Source: Rhodocyclaceae bacterium
GTDB taxonomy: Bacteria > Pseudomonadota > Gammaproteobacteria > Burkholderiales > Rhodocyclaceae
Assembly (NCBI GenBank): GCA_028714035.1
Contig: JAQTNA010000006.1
Location: 1 to 64,000 of the forward strand
Reading direction: 5' to 3'
DNA length: 64,000 nucleotides
Shown: positions 1 through 8,189 of the stretch, in pieces
Layout of the letters: each line of letters opens with the position of its first letter
Numbering within the stretch: the stretch's first letter is position 1
Program-made: the position numbers and the translations under genes
The notes under the pieces: model-generated
What the model saw: the letters and a program-made list of their open reading frames with translations, nothing else
What the model was told of the DNA's origin: nothing
Databases searched by the model: none

Positions 1-57
1 AAACAGCGGGAGAAGGCGGCCGAAGCCGAAGCCGCCAAGACCAAGGCCTCAAAGTAA
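1..57 (+). CDS. C-terminal end of an unidentified protein (partial)
   Basis: Only the last 18 codons and a TAA stop are in the window. They read in frame from base 1 as a charged Lys/Ala/Glu-rich tail (KQREKAAEAEAAKTKASK). A low-complexity tail of this kind is common in many proteins, so no function can be assigned. The gene runs in from the left edge. Confidence 0.6.
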   Translation, partial: KQREKAAEAEAAKTKASK

Positions 58-106
58 TCCCTGATTGGAGCTGATCTTCAGCCAGGAAATCATTGCGGCC
101 GCTACT

Positions 107-124
107 GTCGGGCTGAAGCCCGAC
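107..124. repeat. Short palindrome of the GTCGGGCT-ga-AGCCCGAC family
   Basis: A perfect 8-bp stem with a 2-nt loop between the convergent ends of the first partial gene and the receiver gene. Related palindromes occur at 1489-1506, 4288-4305, 48449-48466 and 48479-48494. It could act as a bidirectional terminator or be a REP-like repeat. Confidence 0.6.
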
Positions 125-139
125 CCACAGGGCGCCAGA

Positions 140-514
140 TCAGGGGCCGTCGGGCATCATCTTGGCCAGGGCCGGGGTCATCCTTTCCGGCGCATAGGGC
201 TTCGACATCCAGCCCGTGGCACCGGCATTGCGGAAGGCGGCCTTCATCTCGTTCGAGGTTTCCGTGGTCAACACCAGGACCGGAGTCTTCTCGTAGCCGG
301 GCAACTCCCGCAGGGCCTTGACCAGGGTCAGGCCGTCCATGCCCGGCATGTTCTGGTCGGTTACAATCAGGTCATATTGAGCCTGGCGCGCCTTTTCCAG
401 TGCGCTTCGGCCTCCGGCCGCCTCATCCACCGCATAACCCCGTTGAGAGAGGTCGGCACGCACCACCTGCCGTATCACCACCGAGTCGTCTACCACCAAT
501 ACATGCTTGGGCAT
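140..514 (-). CDS. Single-domain CheY-like response regulator
   Basis: A 124-residue stand-alone receiver domain. It shows the acidic pocket (VVDDS near residues 7-11), the phospho-acceptor Asp in VTDQNMPGMDG, the switch Thr in VLTTETS and the conserved Lys in SKPY. There is no output domain, so it probably acts by protein-protein contact, as CheY does. An upstream ATG-less extension is possible, but the start MPKHVLVV has a strong GGAGG ribosome site 5 nt ahead and begins at the normal first beta strand. No kinase gene is adjacent, so its partner is unknown. It is divergent from the thioesterase gene. Confidence 0.85.
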   Translation of the reverse strand: MPKHVLVVDDSVVIRQVVRADLSQRGYAVDEAAGGRSALEKARQAQYDLIVTDQNMPGMDGLTLVKALRELPGYEKTPVLVLTTETSNEMKAAFRNAGATGWMSKPYAPERMTPALAKMMPDGP

Positions 515-605
515 CGCGCCCTCCTTGAACAGGTTTATTCCACCTTTTTCATTTACGGCAACTTGGCTATGATGCTTTACCAAAATCTTGTCCATTGAAC
601 TTTCC

Positions 606-992
606 ATGTCACACCTCACTCCCCGCGAAGAAGAACTCGCCCTGCGCGTCATCCCTTTTCCTTCCGATGCCAACCCCTACGGCGATATTTTCGGCGGCTG
701 GATCATGTCCCACGTGGACGTGGCCGGCGCCGTGCCGGCGCACCGGCGCGCCCGTGGACGCGTCGCCACCGTCGCCGTGAACGCCTTCACCTTCAAGCAG
801 CCGGTGGCCATCGGCGATGTCGTCAGTTTCTACGCCCGCGTGGTGAAGGAAGGCCGCACCTCCGTGGTCGTGGACGTGGAGGTCTACGCGGAGCGGGGGC
901 ACGATGCACCGGAAAAAGTGAAAGTGACGGAAGCGACCCTGACCTATGTCGCCGTCAACCCCGACGGCACGAAACGCGAGCTTCCGGCATGA
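606..992 (+). CDS. YciA-like acyl-CoA thioesterase (hotdog fold)
   Basis: A 128-residue single hotdog domain. It contains the NPYGDIFGGWIMSHVDVAGA segment typical of YciA/acyl-CoA hydrolases, with the catalytic Asp in the helix, and the VAVNAFTFKQPVAIGDVVSFYA strand pair. The family hydrolyses short to medium acyl-CoAs in the cytoplasm. The ATG at 606 fits the family's short N-terminus; a TTG 18 nt upstream is an in-frame alternative. The stop overlaps the folA start by 4 nt (ATGA), so the two genes are translationally coupled. Confidence 0.88.
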   Translation: MSHLTPREEELALRVIPFPSDANPYGDIFGGWIMSHVDVAGAVPAHRRARGRVATVAVNAFTFKQPVAIGDVVSFYARVVKEGRTSVVVDVEVYAERGHDAPEKVKVTEATLTYVAVNPDGTKRELPA

Positions 993-1498
993 CCCGGCTC
1001 AGCCTCATCGCAGCCCTTGCAAGAAACGGCGTCATCGGGCGCGACAACACCCTGCCCTGGCGCCTCCCGGACGACCTGAAGCGCTTCAAGGCCCTGACGC
1101 TCGGCCACCCCATCCTGATGGGGCGAAAGACCTGGGAGTCGCTCGGGCGCCCCCTGCCCGGACGGGAAAACGTGGTCGTGACCCGCAATCCGGCCTACCA
1201 GGCGACCGGCTGCCGTATCGTGCATTCCCTGCCCGAGGCCATCGGGGCTTGCGCACACTGGGACGAGGTCTTCGTCATCGGCGGCGGCGAACTCTATGCC
1301 CAGGCCCTGCCTTTTGCCCACACCCTGTATCTGACCGAGGTACAGGCGGAAGTCGAGGGCGACGCCCGCTTCCCGGATTTTGACCGCGCGCGATTCCTTG
1401 AAACAGAGCGCCTGCATCATGCCCAGGACGAGACCCATGCCCTGGCCTTCGATTTTGTAACCTATCAAGCCATCAAACCGACACCGATGTCGGGATGA
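989..1498 (+). CDS. folA: Dihydrofolate reductase
   Basis: A 169-residue type I DHFR that reduces dihydrofolate with NADPH to supply one-carbon carriers. Visible motifs are the N-terminal LIAALARNGVIGRDNTLPW with the Met20-loop-type Pro-Trp, the catalytic acid in LPDDLKRFK, the NADPH-binding GRKTWESLGRPLPGR and the second nucleotide loop FVIGGGELY. The ATG overlaps the thioesterase stop. The last codons and the TGA lie inside a GTCGGGAT-ga-ATCCCGAC palindrome, so the C-terminal PMSG is probably repeat-derived. Confidence 0.95.
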   Translation: MTRLSLIAALARNGVIGRDNTLPWRLPDDLKRFKALTLGHPILMGRKTWESLGRPLPGRENVVVTRNPAYQATGCRIVHSLPEAIGACAHWDEVFVIGGGELYAQALPFAHTLYLTEVQAEVEGDARFPDFDRARFLETERLHHAQDETHALAFDFVTYQAIKPTPMSG

Positions 1499-1506
1499 AT
1501 CCCGAC
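1489..1506. repeat. Palindrome spanning the folA stop codon
   Basis: GTCGGGAT-ga-ATCCCGAC, an 8-bp perfect stem and member of the same family as the hairpin at 107-124. The folA TGA lies in it, so it may serve as a terminator or 3'-end stabiliser. Confidence 0.6.
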
Positions 1507-1527
1507 CTACCCAACAGGAGATAAACC

Positions 1528-2112
1528 ATGTCCGGACACGGATTCCACGTACACGGCCCCCATGACCACGCCATCGAGCATGCCGCCCAGGGCGGGCACG
1601 GCGGGGATGACGGCTTTGCCGCCAAGATCGCGGTCACCACCGCCATCCTGTCCACCCTCGGCGCCCTGTTCAGCTACGAGGGCGGGCACACCCAGAATGC
1701 CGCCCTGCTGTACAAGAACGAGGCCGCCATCCAGAAGACCGCCGCCTCGGACCAGTGGAACTACTACCAGGCCAAGGGTAACAAGCAGAACCTGGCGGAA
1801 CTCTCCGTGGTCCTGACCAAGGGCGAAGACCGGGAGAGGTACAAGCAGGAAATCGAGCGCTACAAGAAGGAAAAAGCGGAGATCAAGCTCGGGGCGGAGA
1901 AGCTTGAGGCCGCCGCCAAGGACGCCGACAAGCACAGTGACGCCGAGATGCACATCCACGGCCGCTGGGCCGGCGCCGCTACCCTGTTGCAAATCTCCAT
2001 CGCCCTCTCGGCCATCGCCCTCTTGACGCGCAAGAAGTGGCTGCTGGTCGGCGTCTATGGCGCCTCCGCCGCCGGTATCGCCATCGCCATCATGGGGGCG
2101 ATGCACCTGTAG
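1528..2112 (+). CDS. DUF4337-family membrane protein
   Basis: A 194-residue protein with a His-rich N-terminus (GHGFHVHGPHDHAIEHAAQGGHGG), a first membrane segment (about residues 31-48), a long charged central coiled-coil (about 60-145, many Lys/Glu) and two C-terminal membrane helices (about 150-193). This layout and the NEAAIQKTAASDQWNYYQAKGNKQ segment match DUF4337. The function is unknown; the His-rich tail could bind metal, but that is inference. AGGAG precedes the ATG. Confidence 0.8.
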   Translation: MSGHGFHVHGPHDHAIEHAAQGGHGGDDGFAAKIAVTTAILSTLGALFSYEGGHTQNAALLYKNEAAIQKTAASDQWNYYQAKGNKQNLAELSVVLTKGEDRERYKQEIERYKKEKAEIKLGAEKLEAAAKDADKHSDAEMHIHGRWAGAATLLQISIALSAIALLTRKKWLLVGVYGASAAGIAIAIMGAMHL

Positions 2113-2114
2113 GG

Positions 2115-2142
2115 GTCAGTTGTCAGTAGCCAGTTGTCAGTC
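2115..2142 (+). repeat. Tandem heptamer array (GTCAGTT family, 4 units)
   Basis: Four consecutive 7-bp units: GTCAGTT, GTCAGTA, GCCAGTT, GTCAGTC. The array begins 2 nt after the stop of the DUF4337 gene. The same unit type recurs, inverted, at 4333-4360. Confidence 0.85.
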
Positions 2143-2182
2143 TTTTGAGTTTGGTCATGGAAAACGGCTGCCTCGGCGCTGG

Positions 2183-3529
2183 CTACTGGCCGAGCCGCTC
2201 GCGCAGCCTGTCTATCGCGCCCTGCTCGGCCCGGACGCGAAAGTGCGCGCCGTCCTCGTCGGCGCGTTCCTCCAGTACCTGGCAACTCGCGTATATCTCC
2301 CCGCGGCTTTGCTGTGCCGACCAGGGAAGGAAGAGTTCCACCTCGACCAGGCCTTGCTGGAAAAAGGCGATGATTGCCTGGCGCAGTTCTGCCACCTCGT
2401 CGGGCCGACGCGCGCTCATCACGATGCAATCCGGATACCGCGCGCGCAAGGCCGCCGCCCGCTCGGCTTGTTCCTCGGCGTCGCCCACGTGGTCAATCTT
2501 GTTGAAGATGCGAATGCGCGGCACGACATCGGCGCCGATGTCCTTGAGCACTTCGTCGGTCACTTCGAGCTGCCGCTCGAATCCCGGATCGCTCGCATCA
2601 ATCACATGCAGCAGGAGCGAGGCATCCAGCGCCTCATCCAGCGTGGACTTGAACGACGCAACCAGGCCGTGGGGCAGGTTCTTGATGAAGCCCACGGTGT
2701 CGCTGACGAGCACGCGCGGCACACTTTCCGGATAGAGGGCGCGCACGGTGGTGTCCAGCGTGGCGAAGAGCTTGTTGGCGACCAGCACCTCGCTGCCGGT
2801 GAGCGCCCGCATCAGGGTGGACTTGCCGGCGTTGGTGTAGCCGATGAGCGACACGCCGGCCAGTCCCTGGCGCTCCTGCCGCCGCGCGCGCTGCGTCTTG
2901 CGCTCGACCTCCATGGCGACGATCTCCTGCTGCAATTCGGCGATGCGGTCACGAACCTTGCGTCGGTCCAGTTCGGTGTGCGATTCGCCGGCACCGCGAC
3001 CACCGGTGCCGCTGCGCTGGCGCCCCTGCGGCCCCGCGAGCTTGGCCGCCTCCCTGAGGCGCGGCGCCATGTAACCCAGGCGCGCGATTTCCACCTGGGC
3101 GCGCGCCGCCTTGGAGCGCGCGTTGCGATGGAAAATTTCCAGGATGACCATGGTGCGGTCCATCACCTCGCAGCCCGCCTCGATTTCCAGGTTGCGCGCC
3201 TGGGACGGTGAGATTTCGTGGTCCACCAGGATCAGGTCCACCCGGCCGGCATGACGGGCGGCGGCCTGCGCCGCCGCCTCCGACAAGGACATATCCGGCT
3301 CGTTGTTCACGAAATGGGCGATCTCCTGCCGCTTGCCGACGCCCAGGTAGGCCGTGGTATCAAAGCTGGCGCGCTTCTGCACGAAGGTATGGACGACATG
3401 GAAGCCCAGGGTTTTCGCCAGTTCCCGCAGTTCGGCCAGGGATGCCTCGAACTCGGCATCGCTCACGCTCGGCAGTTGTACGGACGCCACGATGGCGTAC
3501 TTGGACGCCTCTTCAACTTCTCTTAGCAT
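2183..3529 (-). CDS. hflX: Ribosome-associated GTPase HflX
   Basis: A 448-residue HflX, a GTPase that binds the 50S subunit and helps split or rescue stalled ribosomes. The N-terminal HflX domain (about 1-190) includes the VDHEISPSQARNLE segment and a Gly-rich linker. The G domain follows, with G1 GYTNAGKST, G3 DTVGFIKNLP and G4 NKID. A short C-terminal domain ends in RERLGQ. The usual hfq neighbour is absent, so the gene stands alone. ATG at 3529 is chosen; the ribosome site is weak, and a GTG four codons in (MLRE-VEEASKYA) is an alternative. Confidence 0.95.
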   Translation of the reverse strand: MLREVEEASKYAIVASVQLPSVSDAEFEASLAELRELAKTLGFHVVHTFVQKRASFDTTAYLGVGKRQEIAHFVNNEPDMSLSEAAAQAAARHAGRVDLILVDHEISPSQARNLEIEAGCEVMDRTMVILEIFHRNARSKAARAQVEIARLGYMAPRLREAAKLAGPQGRQRSGTGGRGAGESHTELDRRKVRDRIAELQQEIVAMEVERKTQRARRQERQGLAGVSLIGYTNAGKSTLMRALTGSEVLVANKLFATLDTTVRALYPESVPRVLVSDTVGFIKNLPHGLVASFKSTLDEALDASLLLHVIDASDPGFERQLEVTDEVLKDIGADVVPRIRIFNKIDHVGDAEEQAERAAALRARYPDCIVMSARRPDEVAELRQAIIAFFQQGLVEVELFLPWSAQQSRGEIYASCQVLEERADEDGAHFRVRAEQGAIDRLRERLGQ

Positions 3530-3785
3530 TCAGGGATTGTTTCTCTTGAGAGGGCAAAGCCGGATAGTACCCGGCAATGGCGTGGTAAAGCGCCTGTATC
3601 GCCCCGGTTTCCCGGGTAATCGTATCAAATGGCGTGTTCAGGCGGCCGGACCCTGGGCGGGCGGTATTTCGTGTACGCCATAGCCAAACCACCCTTTAGG
3701 GGGTCCGTTTGGATATCATAGGCCCACGTTTTCTCTGCGCCTCGGCGTTTCGAACCAGATTTCTTGGGGTAACAGGAGCCGCTTC

Positions 3786-4226
3786 TTGCGATCGAACAAA
3801 CGGAAGTACGAGCGCCGTCTGGCGCAGTGGGTGGTCATCCTGTTCCCCGGGAACCAGTATGAGTCGGGAATCCCGTGCACGACCAAGGATGCTTCGCTCG
3901 GAGGGCTGTCGGTGGTGGTGGATGAGGCGAAGCTCGAAGCGATCATGGCGCTCGCCGAATCCCTGGCTTCCGGTAGCCAGGCCGAGTGCGGAAACCCCGA
4001 GGGTTCCGAGGCCGAATCGGCCCTGCCTCCGCTTTTCCAGGTGGACATCTCGGTGCCGCCAGAGAACCCCTGGACGCGGCCTCATCGGGTGGTGGTTCGC
4101 TGCCGCCTGGCCAACCTCACCCCGTTCCCCGTGGCCGAAGGCGTGAGGATAGGACTCCAGTTCCTCAACATGACCACGGCCGACCGGAAGACGATGGAGT
4201 GGGTGCTCGAGGACATGGAAGGATGA
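3786..4226 (+). CDS. PilZ-domain protein (probable c-di-GMP binding)
   Basis: A 146-residue protein. The N-terminal Arg pair (KYERR, RxxxR-like) and the DASLGG segment (D-x-S-x-x-G) about 30 residues later are the two c-di-GMP-binding motifs of PilZ domains, followed by beta-strand-rich sequence ending in LQFLNMT. No output domain is seen. Translation must start at a TTG at 3786 because no ATG or GTG precedes the RxxxR motif; AGGAG lies 7 nt upstream and supports this. GGDEF proteins elsewhere in the window (8190, 60351) provide a context for c-di-GMP signalling. Confidence 0.78.
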   Translation: MRSNKRKYERRLAQWVVILFPGNQYESGIPCTTKDASLGGLSVVVDEAKLEAIMALAESLASGSQAECGNPEGSEAESALPPLFQVDISVPPENPWTRPHRVVVRCRLANLTPFPVAEGVRIGLQFLNMTTADRKTMEWVLEDMEG

Positions 4227-4287
4227 TCCGCAAGCTGCAAATTGGTTGCGAAAGAAGTGTCCCCGTGATGCGGACGAAAGGCCCGAT

Positions 4288-4305
4288 GGCCGGCTGAAGC
4301 CGGCC
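4288..4305. repeat. Palindrome GGCCGGCT-ga-AGCCGGCC
   Basis: A perfect 8-bp stem with a 2-nt loop between the convergent PilZ and decarboxylase genes. It is a GC-richer version of the palindrome at 107-124. Confidence 0.6.
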
Positions 4306-4332
4306 CCACGTCACCGCGAAGCGGCCGATCTC

Positions 4333-4360
4333 TGACTACTGTCCGCTGACAACTGACAAC
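4333..4360. repeat. Tandem heptamer array supplying the decarboxylase stop
   Basis: Four 7-bp units on the plus strand: TGACTAC, TGTCCGC, TGACAAC, TGACAAC (GTTGTCA on the minus strand), the same family as 2115-2142. The stop codon and the last residues (SVVSGQ) of the decarboxylase lie inside it. Confidence 0.85.
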
Positions 4361-6642
4361 TTCTTCCTCGACCGCTTCTTCGGCTGGGCCACGCAATCCA
4401 CGTAGTAGCAGGTCCGGCCTTCCCGCTCTTCCTTCACCAGGCCGTGCACGTCGGTCTCGAAGCCGGGGAACTTCTCGTTGAAATCCCGGGCGTATTTCAG
4501 GTAACGGACGATGGTCTGATTGAAGCGCTCGCCTGGAATCAGGAGCGGGATGCCCGGCGGGTAGGGCGTGAGCAGGACGGAGGTGACGCGGCCTTCCAGC
4601 TTGTCCAGTTCCACCCGATCAATTTCCCGGTGCGCCATCTTGGCGAAGGCGTCCGCCGGCTTCATCGCCGGCTCCATGGCCGAGAGATACATCTCGGTGG
4701 TGAGGCGGGCGACGTTGTTGCCCTTGTAAATATTGTGAATCTGTAGGCACAGATCCCTGAGGCCGATACGCTCATAGCGCGGCTGCTTGGCGACGAAATC
4801 GGGCATGACGCGCCACAGGGGCTGGTTCTTGTCGTAGTCGTCCTTGAACTGCTGCAACTCGGTCACCATGGTGTTCCAGCGGCCCTTGGTGATGCCGATG
4901 GTAAACATGATGAAGAAGGAATAGAGGCCGCACTTCTCGACGATGACCCCGTGCTCCGCCAGGTACTTGGTGACGATCGCCGCCGGGATGCCGAAGCCTT
5001 CCGAGAATTCGCCATCCACGTCCAGCCCCGGGGTGATGACGGTGGCCTTGATCGGGTCCAGCATGTTGAATCCGGGAGCCAGATCGCCGAAGCCGTGCCA
5101 GCGTTCCCCGGTCTTGAGCATCCAGGCTTCCCGTTCCTCGATGCCTTCCTCGGACAGGTCGTCCGGCCCCCAGACCTTGAACCACCAGTCCGCGCCCCAC
5201 TCCTCGTCCACCTTGCGCATGGCGCGGCGGAAATCCAGGGCCTCCTTGATGGATTCCTCCACCAGGGCCGTGCCCGCCGGCTCCTCCATCATGGCCGCCG
5301 CCACGTCGCACGAGGCGATGATGGCGTACTGGGGGCTGGTGGAGGTGTGCATGAGGTAAGCCTCGTTGAACACGTCCCGATCCAGCTTCTGGTGCTCCGA
5401 ATCCTGCACCAGGATCTGGGAGGCCTGGGAAAGGCCCGCCAGCAACTTGTGGGTGGACTGGGTGGAGAAGATCATGGACTCCTTGCAGCGCGGCCGATCC
5501 TCGCCGATGGCGTGATAGTCGCCATAGAAGTCGTGGAAGGCGGCGTGGGGCAGCCAGGCTTCGTCAAAGTGCAGGGTGTCAATCTCCCCGTCCAGCATCT
5601 GCTTGATGTCCTCCACGTTGTAGAGGATGCCGTCGTAGGTGCTCTGGGTGATGGTGAGCACCCGGGGCTTCAGGTTCGGGTTTTTCTTCAGGACTTCCCG
5701 GGCGAAGGGGTTGGCCTCGATCTTCTTCCGGATGTTCTCCGGCAGGAACTCTTCCCTGGGAATGGGGCCGATGATGCCGTAGTTGTTGCGGGTGGGCATG
5801 AGGAACACCGGTATCGCCCCGGTCATCATGATGGCGTGCAACACCGACTTGTGGCAGTTGCGGTCCACCACCACGATGTCCCCCGGCGCCACGGTGGAGT
5901 GCCAGACGATCTTGTTGGAGGTGGAGGTGCCGTTGGTGACGAAGAACAGGTGGTCGCAATGGAAGATGCGCGCGGCGTTGATCTCGGAGGAACGCACCGG
6001 CCCGGTGTGGTCCAGGAGTTGCCCCAGTTCTTCCACCGCGTTGCACACGTCGGCGCGCAGCATGTTCTCGCCGAAGAACTGGTGGAACATCTGGCCCACC
6101 GGGCTCTTGAGGAAGGCCACGCCCCCCGAGTGGCCGGGACAGTGCCAGGAATAGGAGCCGTCCGCGGCGTAATGGGTCAGCGCCCGGAAGAACGGCGGCG
6201 CCAGGGAGTCCAGATAGGCCTTGGCTTCCCGCACCACGTAGCGGGCGATGAATTCCGGCGTGTCCTCGAACATGTGGATGAAGCCGTGCAGTTCCTTCAG
6301 CACGTCGTTCGGGATGTGGCGGCTGGTGCGCGTCTCGCCGTAGAGGAAGATGGGAATCTCGGCGTTGCGCCAGCGGATTTCCTCGACGAAGGCGCGCAGG
6401 TGCTTGAGCGCCTCCTGGGAGGCCTCGGGCGAGCTGAACTCCTCGTCGTCAATCGAGAGGATGAAGGCCGAGGCGCGGCTCTGTTGCTGGGCGAAGGAGG
6501 AGAGGTCGCCGTAGCTGGTGACGCCCACCACCTCCATGCTCTCCTTTTCGAGGGCGGCAGCCAGGTCGCGGATGCCCAGCCCCGAGGCATTCTCGGAGCG
6601 GAAGTCCTCGTCAATGATGATGACCGGGAAATGGAAGCGCAT
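4336..6642 (-). CDS. Orn/Lys/Arg decarboxylase, biodegradative type
   Basis: A 768-residue PLP-dependent fold-type-I decarboxylase of the AdiA/CadA/SpeF group. These enzymes remove CO2 from basic amino acids to give polyamines or consume protons. It has an N-terminal receiver-like wing domain (about 1-130), the large PLP domain with HFDEAWLPHAAFHDFY and the Schiff-base Lys in STQSTHKLLAGLSQ, and a C-terminal domain with TPYPPGIPLLIPGE. The substrate (Arg, Lys or Orn) cannot be decided by eye. The final SVVSGQ is encoded by a repeat and is unlikely to matter for function. Confidence 0.9.
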   Translation of the reverse strand: MRFHFPVIIIDEDFRSENASGLGIRDLAAALEKESMEVVGVTSYGDLSSFAQQQSRASAFILSIDDEEFSSPEASQEALKHLRAFVEEIRWRNAEIPIFLYGETRTSRHIPNDVLKELHGFIHMFEDTPEFIARYVVREAKAYLDSLAPPFFRALTHYAADGSYSWHCPGHSGGVAFLKSPVGQMFHQFFGENMLRADVCNAVEELGQLLDHTGPVRSSEINAARIFHCDHLFFVTNGTSTSNKIVWHSTVAPGDIVVVDRNCHKSVLHAIMMTGAIPVFLMPTRNNYGIIGPIPREEFLPENIRKKIEANPFAREVLKKNPNLKPRVLTITQSTYDGILYNVEDIKQMLDGEIDTLHFDEAWLPHAAFHDFYGDYHAIGEDRPRCKESMIFSTQSTHKLLAGLSQASQILVQDSEHQKLDRDVFNEAYLMHTSTSPQYAIIASCDVAAAMMEEPAGTALVEESIKEALDFRRAMRKVDEEWGADWWFKVWGPDDLSEEGIEEREAWMLKTGERWHGFGDLAPGFNMLDPIKATVITPGLDVDGEFSEGFGIPAAIVTKYLAEHGVIVEKCGLYSFFIMFTIGITKGRWNTMVTELQQFKDDYDKNQPLWRVMPDFVAKQPRYERIGLRDLCLQIHNIYKGNNVARLTTEMYLSAMEPAMKPADAFAKMAHREIDRVELDKLEGRVTSVLLTPYPPGIPLLIPGERFNQTIVRYLKYARDFNEKFPGFETDVHGLVKEEREGRTCYYVDCVAQPKKRSRKKLSVVSGQ

Positions 6643-6650
6643 AGATTTGA

Positions 6651-6671
6651 GAGTGGGAAGTGGGAAGTGGG
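6651..6671 (+). repeat. Tandem heptamer array (AAGTGGG family, 3 units)
   Basis: GAGTGGG, AAGTGGG, AAGTGGG in the 44-nt gap between the decarboxylase start and the FAH-family stop. The unit differs from the other heptamer arrays here, but the 7-bp period is the same. Confidence 0.8.
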
Positions 6672-6686
6672 GAACCGGACGGCTCT

Positions 6687-7454
6687 TCAGGCGTAACGAT
6701 TCGAGAGCGTGCCGATGCCGGGGATATCCACGTCCACCTGGCAGCCCCGGGGCATGGTTTCCACGCCGACGGAAGTGCCGCAGCAGATGAGGTCGCCCGG
6801 ATTGAGAGTCATGTCATGGGAGAGCCGGCTGACGATGTCGCGCGGCCGGAAGAACATGTCCGCCACCGGGTAGTTCTGCTTCTCCACCCCGTTCAGGAGG
6901 GTGCGCACCCGCAGTTCGTCCGGCTCCAGGCCGGTGGCGATCCAGGGCCCGAAGGGGCCGAAGGTGTCGAAACTCTTGGCACGCACCCATTGGGGGAAGC
7001 TGGGGTCGGACTTCAGGATGCCGCGGGCGGTCACGTCATTGACGCAGGTATAGCCGAAAATATGGTCGGCGGCCTGGTGCGGCGTCACGGCGGAACAGGT
7101 CTTGCCGATGACGATGCCCAGTTCGCCCTCGAATACCACCGGCCCCTCGTACCCCGCCGGGGCGCGTATGGTGCCGCCCTGTGCCAGATGGCAATTGTCG
7201 GTTTTCACGAAGTAGAGCGGATGTTCCGGCCTGGCCAGATGCTCCACCTGGGCGCGCTCATGGAAGTTGTTCCACAAGCCGAGGAACTTGCCGGGCCGGC
7301 AGGGCGTAAGCAGGCGCACCGCGGCAAAAGGCCAGGTTTCGCCGGTGGGCTCGGCATCGGGCAGATCGCTGCCGCCGTGGAGATGCACGACGTCGCCCAC
7401 CAGGCGGCCGAAACTCTGCCTGCCTGCGAACTCGCAACGTAACCAAACGGTCAT
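6687..7454 (-). CDS. Fumarylacetoacetate hydrolase (FAH) family protein
   Basis: A 255-residue FAH-fold enzyme. Family members hydrolyse or decarboxylate diketo acids using a divalent metal. The metal-site motif is seen in GPVVFEGELGIVIGK (E-x-E), followed by IFGYTCVNDVTARG, the KSFDTFGPFGPWI loop and the C-terminal LNPGDLICCGTSVGV. Both C-terminal cysteines are unusual but outside the core motif. The start MTVWLRCEF is preferred over a longer reading because GGGG lies 7 nt ahead and the upstream part is low-complexity. The natural substrate is unknown. Confidence 0.85.
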   Translation of the reverse strand: MTVWLRCEFAGRQSFGRLVGDVVHLHGGSDLPDAEPTGETWPFAAVRLLTPCRPGKFLGLWNNFHERAQVEHLARPEHPLYFVKTDNCHLAQGGTIRAPAGYEGPVVFEGELGIVIGKTCSAVTPHQAADHIFGYTCVNDVTARGILKSDPSFPQWVRAKSFDTFGPFGPWIATGLEPDELRVRTLLNGVEKQNYPVADMFFRPRDIVSRLSHDMTLNPGDLICCGTSVGVETMPRGCQVDVDIPGIGTLSNRYA

Positions 7455-7482
7455 TCCAGACCCCTTCCCGCCGTCAGGCGAC

Positions 7483-7510
7483 GCCTCACCCCTCACCCCT
7501 CGCTCCTCGC
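7483..7510 (+). repeat. Tandem heptamer array (CCCTCAC family, 4 units)
   Basis: GCCTCAC, CCCTCAC, CCCTCGC, TCCTCGC in the gap between the FAH-family gene and dcd. Closely related units form the inverted element at 42466-42593. Confidence 0.8.
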
Positions 7511-7517
7511 CGCAAAG

Positions 7518-8084
<567 letters not shown>

Positions 8085-8189
8085 CGGAATCTCGTTGGAA
8101 AAAGGCGCATTCTACTGCGTCCTTGGCCTCGTGGCAGCGGCTTTTTCGGGGCGGAATCGGGCGTGCGATGGCCCCGTCGCGGGCGCCAA

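Noticed and set aside
4951-6696. Long plus-strand open readings opposite the decarboxylase and similar ones opposite atpD, gyrB and the kinase
   Set aside because: They are antisense shadows caused by high GC at third positions; they lack family motifs, and the opposite strand encodes clear enzymes.
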